64,000 bases of DNA from Cinnamomum chago (taxonomy: Eukaryota; Streptophyta; Magnoliopsida; Laurales; Lauraceae): positions 17,016,501 to 17,080,500 of the forward strand of contig CP142456.1 of the NCBI GenBank assembly GCA_038049695.1, written 5' to 3'. A model generated the notes under the pieces. The model did no database searches. It saw only the letters and a program-made list of their open reading frames with translations, and had not been told where the DNA came from. The number at the start of each line of letters is the position of its first letter. Position 1 is the first letter of the stretch. Both the position numbers and the translations under genes were made by a program. Shown here piece by piece: positions 19,530 to 32,050 of the stretch.

Positions 19530-21160
19530 GTAAGACCCCGACCCCTAATTCCTAGGATTAGTGCTAATTAAGTGTGTGAGTGGTTCACGAAGTGGGTTTG
19601 GATCTTTTCTGATTAAGTTTGAGAGTTGGAATGGCCTTTCTATAGCTTTGGGAAGTTCTGAGGGCCATTGAACCTAGTTTCAAACCTTTAGGAAGCTTCG
19701 TGTATTTTCGGAAAATTGTTGGGGGGCATTTCTAAAGTTTAAAAAATTCGTTCCTTAATCCCATTTGATAGAGAATAGCATTCCCAACAACTTTCGTTTT
19801 CACACCCGATATAGTCGTAGCCCAGAAAAATAAATTTTTGGGCCACTGGGGCAAAACAATCTTTTCATATTGAAATCTGAGCTCAAAATTCGAGGTCATC
19901 AAACCAAGGCAAATTTGTCACTTTCTGAAACTAGATTTACTCTGGATAATTATTTCTCTTCCTCGAATTCATCTAAGTTTCAGAAATCAGAGTTTTAGTC
20001 CCATGAATATTCATTAGTAGTGGGCCTCAGATTCCTATTTATAATAAAAGACAAATAAGCTGCCAACTTCATTTCGCTCATTCCTAAACGTCTGCGCTCT
20101 TCCTCCCTTCTCTTCTTTCTTTCTTCCCAAAAAACTCAAGGGTATTCTTACCAAATGAGAGATTAACCACCGCCATCGCTTTCTACACGGCTCAAGCTTC
20201 ACATTTATGCCAATTTTGCGTTATTCCCCTGCTAGCAATCCTCCAAACCGATAATATCATTGCTGTAGGGCTATCTTAGATTGGGAGCTACACGTACTAG
20301 GGCGATGGTTGTTTCTTAATATATTGTTGTATATTTCTTAATTGATTTTTTATTTATTTAATTTTTTTTATAGGATATGAATAGAGGACCGCCAGAGCTG
20401 GCGACTGCGTGTTCTGGTTGTCCAAGCTTGGATAACAGAATCCATGGGCTTCTGTAGATTATGACAGCACAACAGTAGGCCTCCAGTGAGCAAGTCGTTC
20501 ATCAGAACGACTAGATAGCGAGGCAGAATGGTGATCATGCTTAATTTCAGGCAAAGTAACAAGCCCAGATTGCGGGGATACTTAAGAGACATCTCAACAA
20601 GCCCCATCTCCTCAGCTGGTGATAAGTCCTCCCTTTTACTTCTTTCTCATTTCGCCCATTCCTCAATGAGCACATCCTCCCTTTTACTTCTTTCTTTCTT
20701 CCTGAAAAACTCAAGTGTATTCTTAATAAATTAGAGATTGACTACCGCCATCGCTTTCAACATGGCTCTAGCTTCACATAACCACCAGTTTTGCGTCATT
20801 CCCCAGCCAGCAAGCCTCTAAACAGACAATATAATTGCTGTAGCACTATCTTAGTGTAAGTTCCTTGATTCTAAGATTGGGAGCTACATGTACAAGGGCG
20901 ATGGTTGTTTCTTAATATAGTTGTATATGTCTTAATCGGCTCTTTTTTTTTACAGGATGAGTAGAGGACCGCTAGAACTGGTTACTGCGGGTACGCCTCC
21001 AGTGAGCAAGTCGCATGTCCGATCGACTAGATAGCGAGGCAAAATGAGGCTCATGCTCATTTTCAGACACAGTTACAGGCCCAGATTGCGGAGAAACTTT
21101 TGACACATCTCAACATGCCCCATCTCCTCAAGTGGAGATAACAACTTGGTGTGGATCTTA
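19530..21160 (+). repeat. LTR/leader blocks of unit 5, rearranged
   Basis: A full LTR/leader block (19530 to about 20620) is followed by an illegitimate jump. 'CATCTCCTCAGCTGGTGATAAG' continues into 'TCCTCCCTTTTACTTC', repeating the leader region again (about 20625-21157) without an intervening gag. The second leader ends in GTGTGGATCTTA, where the CACTA element starts. Confidence 0.7.
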
Positions 21161-21425
21161 CACTACAAAAAAAAGGACTTTTAGTCTCGCTTTTGAAATG
21201 AACTTTTGTGTCGCTTTTACAATAAAGTGACACAGTATGGTCTGATGTGTCACTTTAGAAGAGGAGTAAACTAGGAGGAGGTTTGTTGGGTCACTTTTCT
21301 ATAACGCGACACACAAAACAAATCTATGGTTTTCCCCCACTAAAGAAAAGTGACACAAGAAGTTTGATTGTTATTTTCTTTCATGAAACAGGAAAGAAAA
21401 GTGACACATGAAATTGGGCAAGTGA
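21161..21425 (+). repeat. CACTA 5' terminal and subterminal repeats
   Basis: Terminal inverted repeat followed by at least seven GTGTCGCTTTT / AAAGTGACAC variants in both orientations up to about 21410. Confidence 0.85.
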
Positions 21426-22255
21426 TAATTTTTGGGTTCCCTCCATCGTATATCCCATCCCTTAATTCGTTCCCTCCATACCTCATTACCTTTTGGCGCC
21501 CACATACCCCAACGATCAGAGCGATCTCCAATCCTCCCCTGCATCGTCTCCATTCACACAACCCTGCGCATCATCAGCGAGCCTCCCATCTCCATCTCCA
21601 TCTCCATCGCAGCCATCCAACCTCCTTCTCTCTTCTCTCCTCACCAAACCCGCCTGCTCCATTATCTTCCTCCGCCAGACACAGGCAGCAGCAGCCCCGG
21701 CCCACACGCAGCACCTTCTTCCGCCTCCTCGAGCCGCCCCTGCACCATGTACACCCCTCCCTCTTTCTGCACTCCGCACACACTGCGCATGCACCATTCC
21801 CCCTCTCCTCTCTCCTTCTTCTCTGTTCTCTCTCTCCCTCGCTCCCCATCTCTCTGCTCCCTCTCTGCTTTCTCTCTCTTTCCCCATCTCTCTGTTCTGT
21901 CCCTCTCTGCTCTTCTCTCTACTTCTTCTTTTTTCAGCTATATATGTTTCTACTGTCTGGGTATGGAGATTTAGGGTTTCTGCTGGATTGTGGGAGTGGG
22001 TTCCATGGTGCTGGGAGATTTTGGGGGTGGATTGTGGGAGTGGGTTCCTTGGTAGGGGGGATGTAGACGATGGTGGATTGTGGGAGTGGGTTACCCCTAC
22101 CCCTCTTGAACAATTCTCGTTTTCCACTCCTGAGTCCTGAACTCCTCCCAAGTCCTAAATCATCACAGGCTCGACTCATTTTCCCTTTTCCATTCCCCTC
22201 TTGTTGCAGCAGCAGAAGAGGTGGAATTGGTTCGTTAGGAAGAGAAAGAAATAGA
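21426..22255 (+). other. C/T-rich leader-like region of the CACTA element
   Basis: Strongly pyrimidine-rich sequence (CTCTCTCC runs at 21560-21930), then a G/T-rich segment with three GGATTGTGGGAGTGGGTT-type repeats (about 21985-22100). The texture resembles a plant promoter and 5' UTR. Long open frames on both strands here are low-complexity artefacts. It may have been captured along with the coding fragment that follows. Confidence 0.4.
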
Positions 22256-22462
22256 ATGCAGAGCCTAATATCTAACAGGCTTGACTTTGGCTTCCCACTC
22301 TCAAAGCTTCTTCTTCTGCACACCCAGAAAATATGTACAAGGACAAGGCTTCGAAGCTTGTCTGCTTTTTCAGTGAATCAGTCACGCGGTGGTCTTCCTC
22401 GCTTCTATTCCCAAACCTTTCCCCATTCCAAGGCACGCCTCTCTTTCTCTCTCAACCCCTAG
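22256..22462 (+). pseudogene. Possible captured organelle-targeted protein N-terminus (RsmE-like?)
   Basis: An ATG-started frame with an Arg/Ser/Leu-rich, acid-poor start (MQSLISNRLDFGFPLSKLLL) resembling a transit peptide. It is followed by NQSRGGLPRFYSQTFPHSK. The GGLPRF-Y/F-S segment resembles the start of the mature part of plant RsmE-type 16S rRNA methyltransferases as I remember them. The similarity ends there and the frame closes at a stop. This would be a first-exon capture. The family assignment is tentative. Confidence 0.3.
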
Positions 22463-22511
22463 ATTCAGATCCAAAAGGTAGTAAAAAAAAATCATCTTTT
22501 GCAGTCTTTAC

Positions 22512-22600
22512 AAGTGCTGAGTAGGTGGGTTTCCATCTCAGGATTAGAACCACAAAGTGCTGAGTAGGTGGGTTTCCATCTCAGGATTAGAACCACAAAG
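22512..22600 (+). repeat. 43-bp tandem duplication
   Basis: TGCTGAGTAGGTGGGTTTCC and the following 23 bp occur twice in direct succession (22515-22557 and 22558-22600) with no differences, so the duplication is recent. Confidence 0.95.
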
Positions 22601-23742
22601 AGCACATGTAGGATATATGGTTGGAATGAATCTATGCAAGAGATTCAAAGTATTTAGACGTCCAAGTAGAGCTCGCCGTAGGAATAGCTTTCATTTAGGA
22701 AGGTATCATAAGATTCCATAGTCTTCTCCGGGGAAGGTGGACCAGTTGTTAAGCCTTGGATTGGTGGTACAAGACTTTGGTGGAACACGTGCCAACATTT
22801 TCATTCTTTTAGCAATGTATGTCTTTCAATGTCAGGACCCTTTGATATACATTGTTCTGTCATTCACTAACACCTTGTGCTTTTGGTGTAACTGGTTATT
22901 AACAATGTCTTGTTCACTGATTGGTATAATGGATATCAAATGGGCAATCGTAGAGCCCCACTAGTCTCTGATTCTGAAAGAGCCCATATGGATCTGTGTT
23001 GATAAGAGGTGATGAGGAGCAATTCCTCTCTAGTCTAGCAGCCAAACTTGAGGAATGATGAAGAAGGTGTTGGTTAAGAGGCCTCCATTAAGGTGACCAA
23101 TGGTCATGGTCGGCATTAATCCGAGTGCCATCCCTCGCCACCCAGATTATGTGATTGAAAATATGATGTTTATACTTAAGGAGCCTTTTCCAAAAGGGCA
23201 ACTCCAATGGTATGGGTTCATAGGTCAATGGGGATTGAGACTGGAGATAACATTGGGAAAGAAGTTTACCCTATTGAGAATCTAATTCACTAAAATTGTC
23301 TACATGTCACATGGGCGATGAAATGTTGAGGTTGCGATTGTCTTTCCACTTATTGCTAATCACTTCATATTATGGGGTTTTACAGTGGAATTTAGCCCCA
23401 TGCACACATGCAATTTTTTTATTTTTATTTTTTTATTTAACTTTTTGATGATCATGTCACTGCCGTGCTTCTTAGGTGTAACAGAACAATACTATAGTGC
23501 ACTGGCAATTTATGGGTGCAGTGAAATAAAATCAATAGTATAGTATTACACAGTGATTTTTTTTATGTCATCTCTGCTTCATTTCTTTGAATTGTGCATC
23601 CTAGACTCAAGTTATTTTTGCTGTAATGGGAATTTTATAGCCCAGACAATAATTTGAAGTTTCTTCTTGAATAACTTATTTTTTCTACCTATATTACCTT
23701 TGCTCATTGTTCATTTTTATACAAATATTCTTTCTTGCACAG
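22601..23742 (+). other. CACTA internal region, possibly gene-derived
   Basis: Mixed AT-rich sequence with short coding-like pieces, for example a frame reading GDEEQFLSSLAAKLEE near 23010-23056 and an open frame at 23100-23285. I cannot assign them. They sit just upstream of the xylulokinase exon and could belong to other captured fragments or introns. Confidence 0.3.
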
Positions 23743-23798
23743 GTTTGACCCTTAATAAACCCGGTGATCTTGCCATTAGTCTTGGCACTAGTGTCACG
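23743..23798 (+). pseudogene. Captured xylulokinase exon
   Basis: A 56-bp exon with an acceptor on the left (TTCTTGCACAG|) and a donor on the right (CACG|GTTAGT). It encodes (G)LTLNKPGDLAISLGTSVT. This closely matches the LTL-x-PGDLAISLGTSDT segment of plant xylulose kinases, FGGY-family sugar kinases that phosphorylate D-xylulose. One conserved Asp is replaced by Val (GTSDT to GTSVT). No neighbouring xylulokinase exons were recognised. The piece lies inside the CACTA element, in the same orientation as its transposase, so it is a captured and decayed host exon. Confidence 0.65.
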
Positions 23799-25438
23799 GT
23801 TAGTAAAAAAGAATTTACCATTGTGGTCTTTATGTTATTTTATGATATAGAACACTGCTGAATGTCACTCATAAATTTTTTTTGAGGGGTCTATAAGATA
23901 AATAACTTAGTTTACATGACACTATGACCATGACAAGTAGGGAAAGAGAGCTGTTTTCCTTGGAAGAGAAGAGTGGGTGATTAGAATCATGTGGAGTGCA
24001 TTAATGGCAAAGAGTGTGTAAGAACAAGACTTAGGGTTCTACAACTAAATTTCATTTTCAATCTCCCTCGAAATTGTTTCATTTTTTTTTTTAATATTGC
24101 TTAGACCTTAGTTTGATGTCGGGTCTCATTAAGTGTATCTCATTAATGACTTGATTCTTGTTGTCTTAGAAGAGTACTTCATTGTCTGGTGGCTCTTTAT
24201 GCTCACTCCACTCGCAACCAATCTCCTACTAAGGGATAAGGGATTCAATCCCACTAACATGCCACATTGCTCTTATGATATAGAAAGGAATGCAATTCAT
24301 CATATTAAATTGCATCATCTCTTTTTTCTAGTGGGTACTTCTTTATAAAATGGGACCAAGTCCTACAACCTTTGAGTTTCTTAATTTCCTTTTATGTACT
24401 GACTATCTTTCCCCAATGGCATTTCATTATAATTTCATGTTGATGGTGTGGTGAAAGGCTGGGAAAGCTGCTTCTAATGTCACCTTATTGGGATATCATG
24501 ATTCATGTGACCCTACTTTAATACTTGTTTTGTTAGTAGGATGCTTTATTTGACCAAATTGAAGCTACATGTGACAGAGTTCAAAACTCAACGGGTCAAC
24601 TCGGTCTAAAAATACCCTTTTTTTTTTTTTTTTGAGTCATGAAAAGCAATTCTATCATTAAATTCTAATCAGACCAATAATAAAAAGATTGTTTTCAAAG
24701 ATTAATTTGATAGATCATTGGGTAAATTTTCATTGATCTTGATTGGTTGTTGTAAATCTTCATCAAACGATCTTCCAACAGTATCGAAGAACAGGGAGCT
24801 TCATTTTCTTTTAAATTGATGGTTTTCTTAACTAAACATGTTTTTTTAGGGCGTATATGGTTTTTGTTAAAACCACTAATGATTTGACTAGTTTTGCATT
24901 TATAGTCCAATCCAGTTTGAGATGTAGGCCAAGAAGAACCACTTGTCTAAGTTACTCTATAATTAAAGATAAAGTTGTAAATACTTTAATTTTGTCATAC
25001 TCACTAGATGCATCAAGTTCTTTGAGTCAATCCAACCCAATGACTGAACCAATCAATCCTGCCTTTCGACCTACAATGTGGCGCCATTTAGCCTTGTGGT
25101 CCATACCTCCAACAGTTCTGAATAATTGCTTAGAATACAATAAATTTGCACCAGTTTGTATAAAAGCAAGATGAATAAAGAGGGAACTACTTTAAGTCTT
25201 TTTCTCAGATTGTTTACAACTTAACCATCCAATCTGAATCCACTCTTTGCCATTGCTTTTGGTGTATGTGACAACAAGAACATCTTTCCAAGAGACACAT
25301 TCAGTTTTTTCTTTTTCCATTTTAAATAGTACAGATGTTAGGTGGGTGCTTACATGTCATGGCTACGAAGAATTATATGTCTGTGATTTTCTTGAAAATT
25401 TTGTTGTTATAGAATTTCAGGATTTTTGTTAATTTGGA
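23799..25438 (+). other. CACTA internal non-coding region upstream of transposase
   Basis: AT-rich sequence with poly-T runs (near 24080 and 24618) and no recognised coding segment. It presumably includes the transposase promoter and 5' UTR. Confidence 0.5.
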
Positions 25439-28400
25439 ATGGACAAGTCTTGGATGTCCAAGCTGAGAAATTCGAATGAATACATTGAAGGGGTTAACAA
25501 TCTTCTTAGTTTTGCAAAGGATGAAGAAAGTTATATACGCTGCCCATGCAAAGACTGTGGGAATCTCCATGAGTTAACTAAGAAGGAAGTCAGAAATCAT
25601 CTTTTTAGACATGGTATCGACATAACTTATGTTCTGTGGAGATATCATGGGGAAAGGCATCTGGCTTCTGATTTTTCAAGTGTTCCTACACATGAGAACA
25701 CCCATCAGCCCTACAATACGGAGAGCCCCCTCGATGAAACCCCCCTCGATGCTACAAAAATGAAGGAAATGGCAGAGGCTGTAGATAAACATTATATAAG
25801 GCTAATCCTAAGAAATTTCAAGAACTTCTTGAAGATGCTGAGACTCCTTTGTATGAAGGTTGTACAAAGATTACGAAGTTATCAGCTATTGTAACGTTGT
25901 TTAATTTGAAAGCGAAAGGTGGTTGGACTGACACAAGTTTTACGAATTTGTTGAAAGCCTTAGGAGAGATGCTTCCAGAAGGTAATTTGATGCCTTCTAG
26001 CATGCACGCAGTTAGAAAGACATTGTCAATTTATGGGATGAAATATGAAAAAATACATGCTTGTCCCAATGACTGTATACTTTACAGGGGTGATGAAAAT
26101 AAGAATAGAACTACTTGCCCAACTTGTGGAGTATCAAGATACAAGGAAAATAAAAATGGGACCGACCAAACTAAAGGTGTTCCGGCTAAAGTTTTGTGGT
26201 ACTTTCCACCTATTGCAAGATTTAAAAAGATGTTTCAGTCTGCGGAAACAGCGAAGTCATTGACATGGCATGCCAATGAGCGATTGGTGGATGAAAAACT
26301 ACGTCATCCAGCAGACGCTCAAGCTTGGAAGTTGGTAGACAATAGGTGGCCTGAGTTTGGTGCTGAATCAAGAAATCTCCGCCTTGCACTTTCAGCGGAC
26401 GGAGTCAACCCATATAATAATCTTAGCAGTAAGTACAGTTTATGGCCTGTGATGTTGGTAACTTACAACCTCCCACCTTGGCTCTACATGAAGAGAAAGT
26501 TCATGATGTTGACAATGCTGATATCAGGTCCAAAACAACCTGGAAAAGACATTGACGTTTATTTAGCTCCCTTAATTGATGATTTAATTACTTTATGGAA
26601 TTCAGGGGTAGAGGTTTTTGATGCCTACAAGCAGGAGTCATTTCTACTGAGAGCCGTATTGCTATGGACGATCAACGAACTTCCAGCCTATGGTAATCTT
26701 TCTGGGTGTACTGTTAAAGGCTACTTTGCTTGTCCAGTTTGTGCTGAAGAGACATCTTCGTATAGGTTGAAACATTGTGGAAAAAATGTATACACATCCA
26801 CTAGAAGATTTCTATCTCGGCATCATCCATATCGGAAGCAACAAAAGGCCTTTAACGGTGAGAAGGAGTTGAGAAAGGCACATGAACGATTGAATGGGCA
26901 GCAAGTACGAAGCAAAGTTGATGGGATCAAAGTCTCGTGGGGGAAAGATAAGTCAACACAAGGAGTTAATAAAGGAGATAATGGTGTTATGAAATGCTGG
27001 AACAAGAAATCCATCTTTTTTGATCTTCCGTATTGGGAGTACTCACCTCTCCCACATAACTTGGACGTCATGCACATCAAGAAGAATGTATGCGATAGTG
27101 TGATTGGTACTCTACTCAACATTCCAAATAAGACAAAGGACCACCTTAAGAGTCGTCTTGACCTGCAGGAGATGGGTTTAAGGATGGAGTTGGCCCCAAA
27201 GGTTGGTGAGAAGCGAACATACTTACCCCCGGCATGTTACACATTATCTAAAGTTGAAAAAACTAGAGTATGCAAAACCTTGCACGAGTTGAAAGTCCCT
27301 GAAGGATACTCTTCAAATTTCAAGCCCCTTGTTTCAATGCAAGATCTGAAATTGCATGGCTTGAAGTCACATGACTGTCACATGTTGATGCAGCAACTAC
27401 TTCCTGTGGCAATACGATCTGTCTTGCCAAGTCATGTGAGAAATGCAATTATTAGGTTGTGTCGATTCTTCAAAGATCTTTGCGCGAGAGTAGTAGATGT
27501 GAAAAGATTGCCTGAAATTCAGAATGATATCGTGATCACATTATGTTTGCTGGAAAAGTATTTCCCGCCATCTTTTTTCGATATCATGGTTCACTTACCA
27601 CTTCATCTTGTTAGGGAGGTTAAAGTTGGTGGTCCTGTTTTCTTCCGATGGATGTACGCATTTGAGAGGTACATTGATTACTTATCTGGTCATTTCTATT
27701 ATGCATGAAACTTATGCACAATTTATCACTGTTTTCTTTAGTAACTCTTTAGGTACATGAGGGTGTTAAAGAGTTATGTCCGAAACCCAGCTCGACCGGA
27801 AGCTTGTATAGCTGAAAACTATATCGCTGAAGAAGCAATTGAATTTATGAGTGAATTCTTACCTGGGTTAGCTGCAGTAGGAGTTCATACCTCCTTGGAA
27901 ATTATTACCACTGATCTGGTAGAAAATGGGAGGCATCCGTCAGGTGGTGAACTCATTGCAGCTGATAGCAAAGCCTTGGAGCAGGCACATCATTATGTCT
28001 TGCAAAACACAGGAGTTGTTCAACCTTATATTGAGTAAAGATTTTTAGTTCTTTAATTAAACAAATAAAATAATATATTGATGGGTTTTGATAGCTAACA
28101 ATGTGATTTCGTACTGACATATGATAGGGAGCACATGAGCTACTTAAAGGAACACAATCCCCGCAAGGCTAGAAAACCGACATGGTTACAGGAAGAGCAT
28201 AACCGTTCTTTTAATGATTGGCTCAAAAGAAGGGTATATGATTACCTGAATGTCTTTTATGTATTGTATGCCTCAAACAAATTTGACTAAGCTTCTTAAA
28301 CAATATAGGTTTTACACGAGCGGGGCATGGCTAATAACAATGTGTCAGAAGTTTTGAGGTGGATTTCAAAGGGACCATTGCCAGGTGTTTTGAAATACTC

Positions 28401-28959
28401 TACGTATGTAATTAAAGGTCATCATTTTTGCACAAGAAAACGTGATGCTTCGCGAGTTAATCAAAACAGTGGAGTCAGTTTGATGGCGACAACCCCCCAA
28501 GTTTCAAGTTCAAAGGATCAAAACCCTGTATTTTCCAGCATGGGGTTTTACGGTGTAATTGATGAAATATGGCTGCTAGACTATACTAATTTCAAGGTTT
28601 CAGTGTTCAAGTGTGATTGGGTTGACAGTAAGAATGGCATCAAGACAGATGATATGGGCTTCACCTTGGTTGATCTTAATAGAGTTGGCCATAAGTCTGA
28701 TTCCTTTATTTTAGAATCTCAAGCAAAGCCAATTTTCTATGTAGCTGATCAACTAGATCCCGATTGGTCAGTTGTTGAAGAATCTCCTGTAAAGATGTAT
28801 CATGACGACGACAACCTTATTGAGGGCAACATAGAAGAAAACACTTGTGTCGAAGATCTGCCAAATATCGAATCTTCTGATGGAACTGATGAATCTCAGT
28901 CAGCTTACATGCGAGTAGATTGTGAGGAGGGGATTTGGGTTGACAACAATAAATCTTGA
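25439..28959 (+). CDS. CACTA TNPD-type transposase (one frameshift)
   Basis: Cuts and moves CACTA elements by binding the ends. Exons: 25439-27668, 27753-28034, 28128-28233 and 28309-28959, with GT-AG introns joining in frame. The order of domains is typical. An N-terminal transposase-associated domain (MDKSWM..., CPCKDCGN, VRNHLFRHGID) comes first. The Transposase_21 core follows (SADGVNPYNNLSSKYSLWPV, LPPWLYMKRKFMML, with HNLDVMHIKKNVCD near 27055-27095), then DUF4218 (IRLCRFFKDLCARVVD, LLEKYFPPSFFDIMVHL) and a C-terminal DUF4216 (GFYGVIDEIWLLDY, FKCDWVD). Near 25797 the frame shifts by one base between 'KHY' and 'NPKKFQELLEDAE'; this is either a lesion or a sequence error. Otherwise the long frame is open. 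Confidence 0.9.
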
Positions 28960-29205
28960 GTTTCATTGTTTACTGGTACTCCATTATAACAAAAGCTATG
29001 GTTTGGTTTGGTTTTCATATATCTGATAGCTCTACATTCTCATTTTTGCATACTCGATTAGTGTTGCTTGCTTTGCCGATATTATTTTGGTTTGCTTTGC
29101 TGATGATAGGTAAGTTTAAGTCATGCATTTCTTTTTATTATTTGTTGGAAACATCATTCTTTCTAGCCTTATGTACTTATGTGTCTGCCTTTGTAACAGT
29201 TTTCT

Positions 29206-30826
29206 ATGGATCCAGAACGGGATATTCAAGCACCTAAGAAAAGAAAGAGGAGACATAAAATGAAGAAATCTGCCAATGATGTTGAGCCTAACGTTAGAGG
29301 TCAAACAGTTAAACATGATTTAAATAAGGGTTGGAATGGTGTGAAAGTTGAAGTTGCGTTAGATGAACACGGTGTGCCAATAAATAAAAAGGTGCGAAAA
29401 GACTTTGCTAGTTGGGCAGACTTTTCCAGTTGGGATGTCTGGAAAGATAGTAAGTTTGGATTTAATGTTTAAGTCAATAGTTCTTCATACTAGCATATAT
29501 CAAGGTTCTATGTCATTTTCTTTGCTTATATTGTAAGTGCTCATTAAAATGATCGAGTAAGAATCACAAAATAACGACCCAACAGTGGGGGCTACCTCTC
29601 TTGGAGTAATGTTTTTTTTTGACTTTTTATTTTTCAATTGTCTCACAGGATGAACTGAAAAAAAAGAAAGAAGAAGGAACTTTGATTACAGAAGGAAGCA
29701 ATGATATACTTACAATGGCCTTGGGAACTCCGGAGCAAAGTGGACGCGTTAGGGGGGCGTGGAGGAGTTGTTAGATGTTTGCTACAGGAGAGAATTAAAT
29801 GCCAGTTGCATCATCACATACATGAGATGCTTGTATGAAACCGATTGCATTGGTCGAGCAAAGTACGCGTTCGGATCTCCAGCAGGTTTTAATCGTCATA
29901 CAAAGAAAGATGATAAGAGTAGATACATCCAGTCCTTGGCACAGGAACATGGTGATAGAGCTCTTGTAATTCCTTACAACCTAGGGTAAGTGCTTTTCAG
30001 TATTTATTTGTTAGACATCATTTTACTTTAGTACAATAATAAAATATATTAACGTAATTTGTTTTTTCACTTGATTGGCTGTAGAGGGCATTGGGTTTTG
30101 ATCGTCATTGTCTTAACAGAAATGCAAGTCTATTGGTTGGATTCGTTAGGAAAGCAGCCAGATCCAACTATTAAACTTGAAGTGAACACGTAAAGTATCT
30201 CTATCTCTTATTTTTTTCCCCTTAGTGTATATATTTTATTTTCCTTGACGATAATTTCTTGGGATTTTTAGAGCAATTCAAATATCAAACTTGTCTTCTG
30301 GAAAGCCGAGAAGGTTAAATCCGAACCCAGATTGGGAGTATGTGACGGTAAGCATGCCTATTTATGCAATGAAGATGCAAGGTTTGTTACTCTTACTAAT
30401 TGTCTATATGACATTTGTCCACAGTGCCCACAACAAGGAGACGGAATTGTATGTGGTTATTACGTGATGAGTTTTATGCGACACTTTTTTATTGATGCCG
30501 GTAAATCGCTCAAACGCAAGGTGAAATAAATAGTTATACACAAATAAATAAATATGTTTTTTTTGCTCAATAATTAAAAGTTCTATTAAAAAGAAAGAGA
30601 AAAACAAAAGAATGGGATGGAAGTTTAATTACACTAGCTAGTTTTCTTACACAAAAGAATGAGTAAAAGTTCCTTAGCTAGTTTTCTTACACTAATGACT
30701 ACACTAACTTGCTTTTTCTCGAAACAGGTTAAGGAGTTGGCCAGCATAAAGACATACACCACCAAAGAAATAGATAAGATCCGACTCGAGTTTATCGACT
30801 TCATCCAAGGATTTATTCCTTTATAA
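29206..30826 (+). CDS. CACTA second gene: Transposase_24-like segment plus C48 (Ulp1-like) protease, degenerate
   Basis: Many CACTA elements carry a SUMO-protease-like domain of this kind. The ATG at 29206 opens a Lys/Arg-rich start (PKKRKRRHKMKK, a likely nuclear signal). Next comes DILTMALGTPEQSGRVRG, the usual pattern before the protease. The protease exons splice in frame: ..29985, 30085-30189, 30272-30347, 30425-30520 and 30728-30826 (TAA). Catalytic features are visible: GHWVLIVIV (His), VYWLDSL (Asp) and CPQQGDGIVCGYYVM (Gln and Cys). A frame break at about 29755 (GRVRG / VEELLD) and a doubtful splice at 29449-29649 suggest decay or a missed exon. Confidence 0.75.
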
Positions 30827-31793
30827 AGGTATACCTAGGAGTTCAATTTGTATAGTTGAGAAGATTTCATAGTAAGGCTTAGTGACGATACACTTGATTT
30901 AATGTGCATTTCAGTTTTTAGGCTTAGTGACTACCTGTTTCTTCATCGGACTATCATCAATGTGAATTGATTCATGCATTTTTGTCTGCATCATCCAATA
31001 GGAGTGAAATTTGGCCCATCACTATTACTTTTGTGGCAGCGATCTTTGAGGGTTTTGGATTTCAGAGATAAACCTTACCATAGTGCTGGCCTCAGAGGGT
31101 CCATGTTCTATGCACTGGATGCTTGGACTGGCCTCTAATTTGTTTTGCTACCAATGTTCATGCTTTCTGCTGCCTCTACCCCAGGCAAAAACAATATCTG
31201 CCAATTATGCATTCTTCATGCTTGAAAAACCCAATTTATCACATATGACAACATGAATTGGGGTACAAGGTAAATTTGGGTGACAAATAGCTTGCTAGAA
31301 GTTTTCTTATTTCTGACCTGGGGGCCCAGCTTGGCCCAGCCCTCAAAAGGCCCTTAAAACTAGGGCTTCCTTTTTGGACCTCATTATCTCACTATTTTTC
31401 GGTGTTGAATTTCATGTGAAAGGAGTAATAAAAATGTGATTTTGATTGTTTTAGATGGGACAATTGATGGGATATCAATTCTATGTGGAGGTCAATTTTT
31501 GTCAAGATAGACGGCTAGATAAAAACCACTCCATGAATTGTGACTGCCTTGCTGTAGGTTGATCTTCACAAGACCTTTTGTCACAGTCCATCCCCAGGAA
31601 ATGAACTGATTTCAATCTGATGTTGGATATCACTCGATTTAATTGATATGCTCATGATGCACCATTAACTGGAGAATGATTTAATTTAATGATTTATCTT
31701 GACCAGATTCAATTGACCATACCATAATCATTCGTACTGTTGGAAAATGCTATCCATAAGGATAGAAACTTTTCATTTAAATGAATGCTGCTG

Positions 31794-32050
31794 TTTCATG
31801 GTTGTGGCTGGTCAAGTTTATTATACTCTTGAATAAAGAATTAGAATGGCATGCAGTGCCACATTTTGATCTCATGCAGTCTAAAGATTCTGCCTTTGCC
31901 TCTCTCATTACTATAGGTAATAGTTTTCATGGTTGCGTGGGCCGCTTAAGTTTATTATACTCTTGAATGCAGAATTATAATAGCATGCAGCATTTTGAAC
32001 TCATGCAGCCTAAAGATTCTGCCTTTGCCCCTCTCATTACTATAGGTCAT
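31794..32050 (+). repeat. ~131-bp imperfect tandem duplication
   Basis: TTTCATGGTTG...AAGTTTATTATACTCTTGAAT...CTAAAGATTCTGCCTTTGCC...CATTACTATAGGT occurs twice, offset by 131 bp (31794 and 31925), with several differences. Confidence 0.85.

Noticed and set aside
21368-22151. Long open frames on both strands (up to 232 codons)
   Set aside because: They overlie C/T-rich low-complexity sequence, overlap one another in four frames and have no recognisable domain; composition alone explains them.
25373-26003. Antisense frames opposite the CACTA transposase
   Set aside because: Shadows of the real sense-strand coding sequence.
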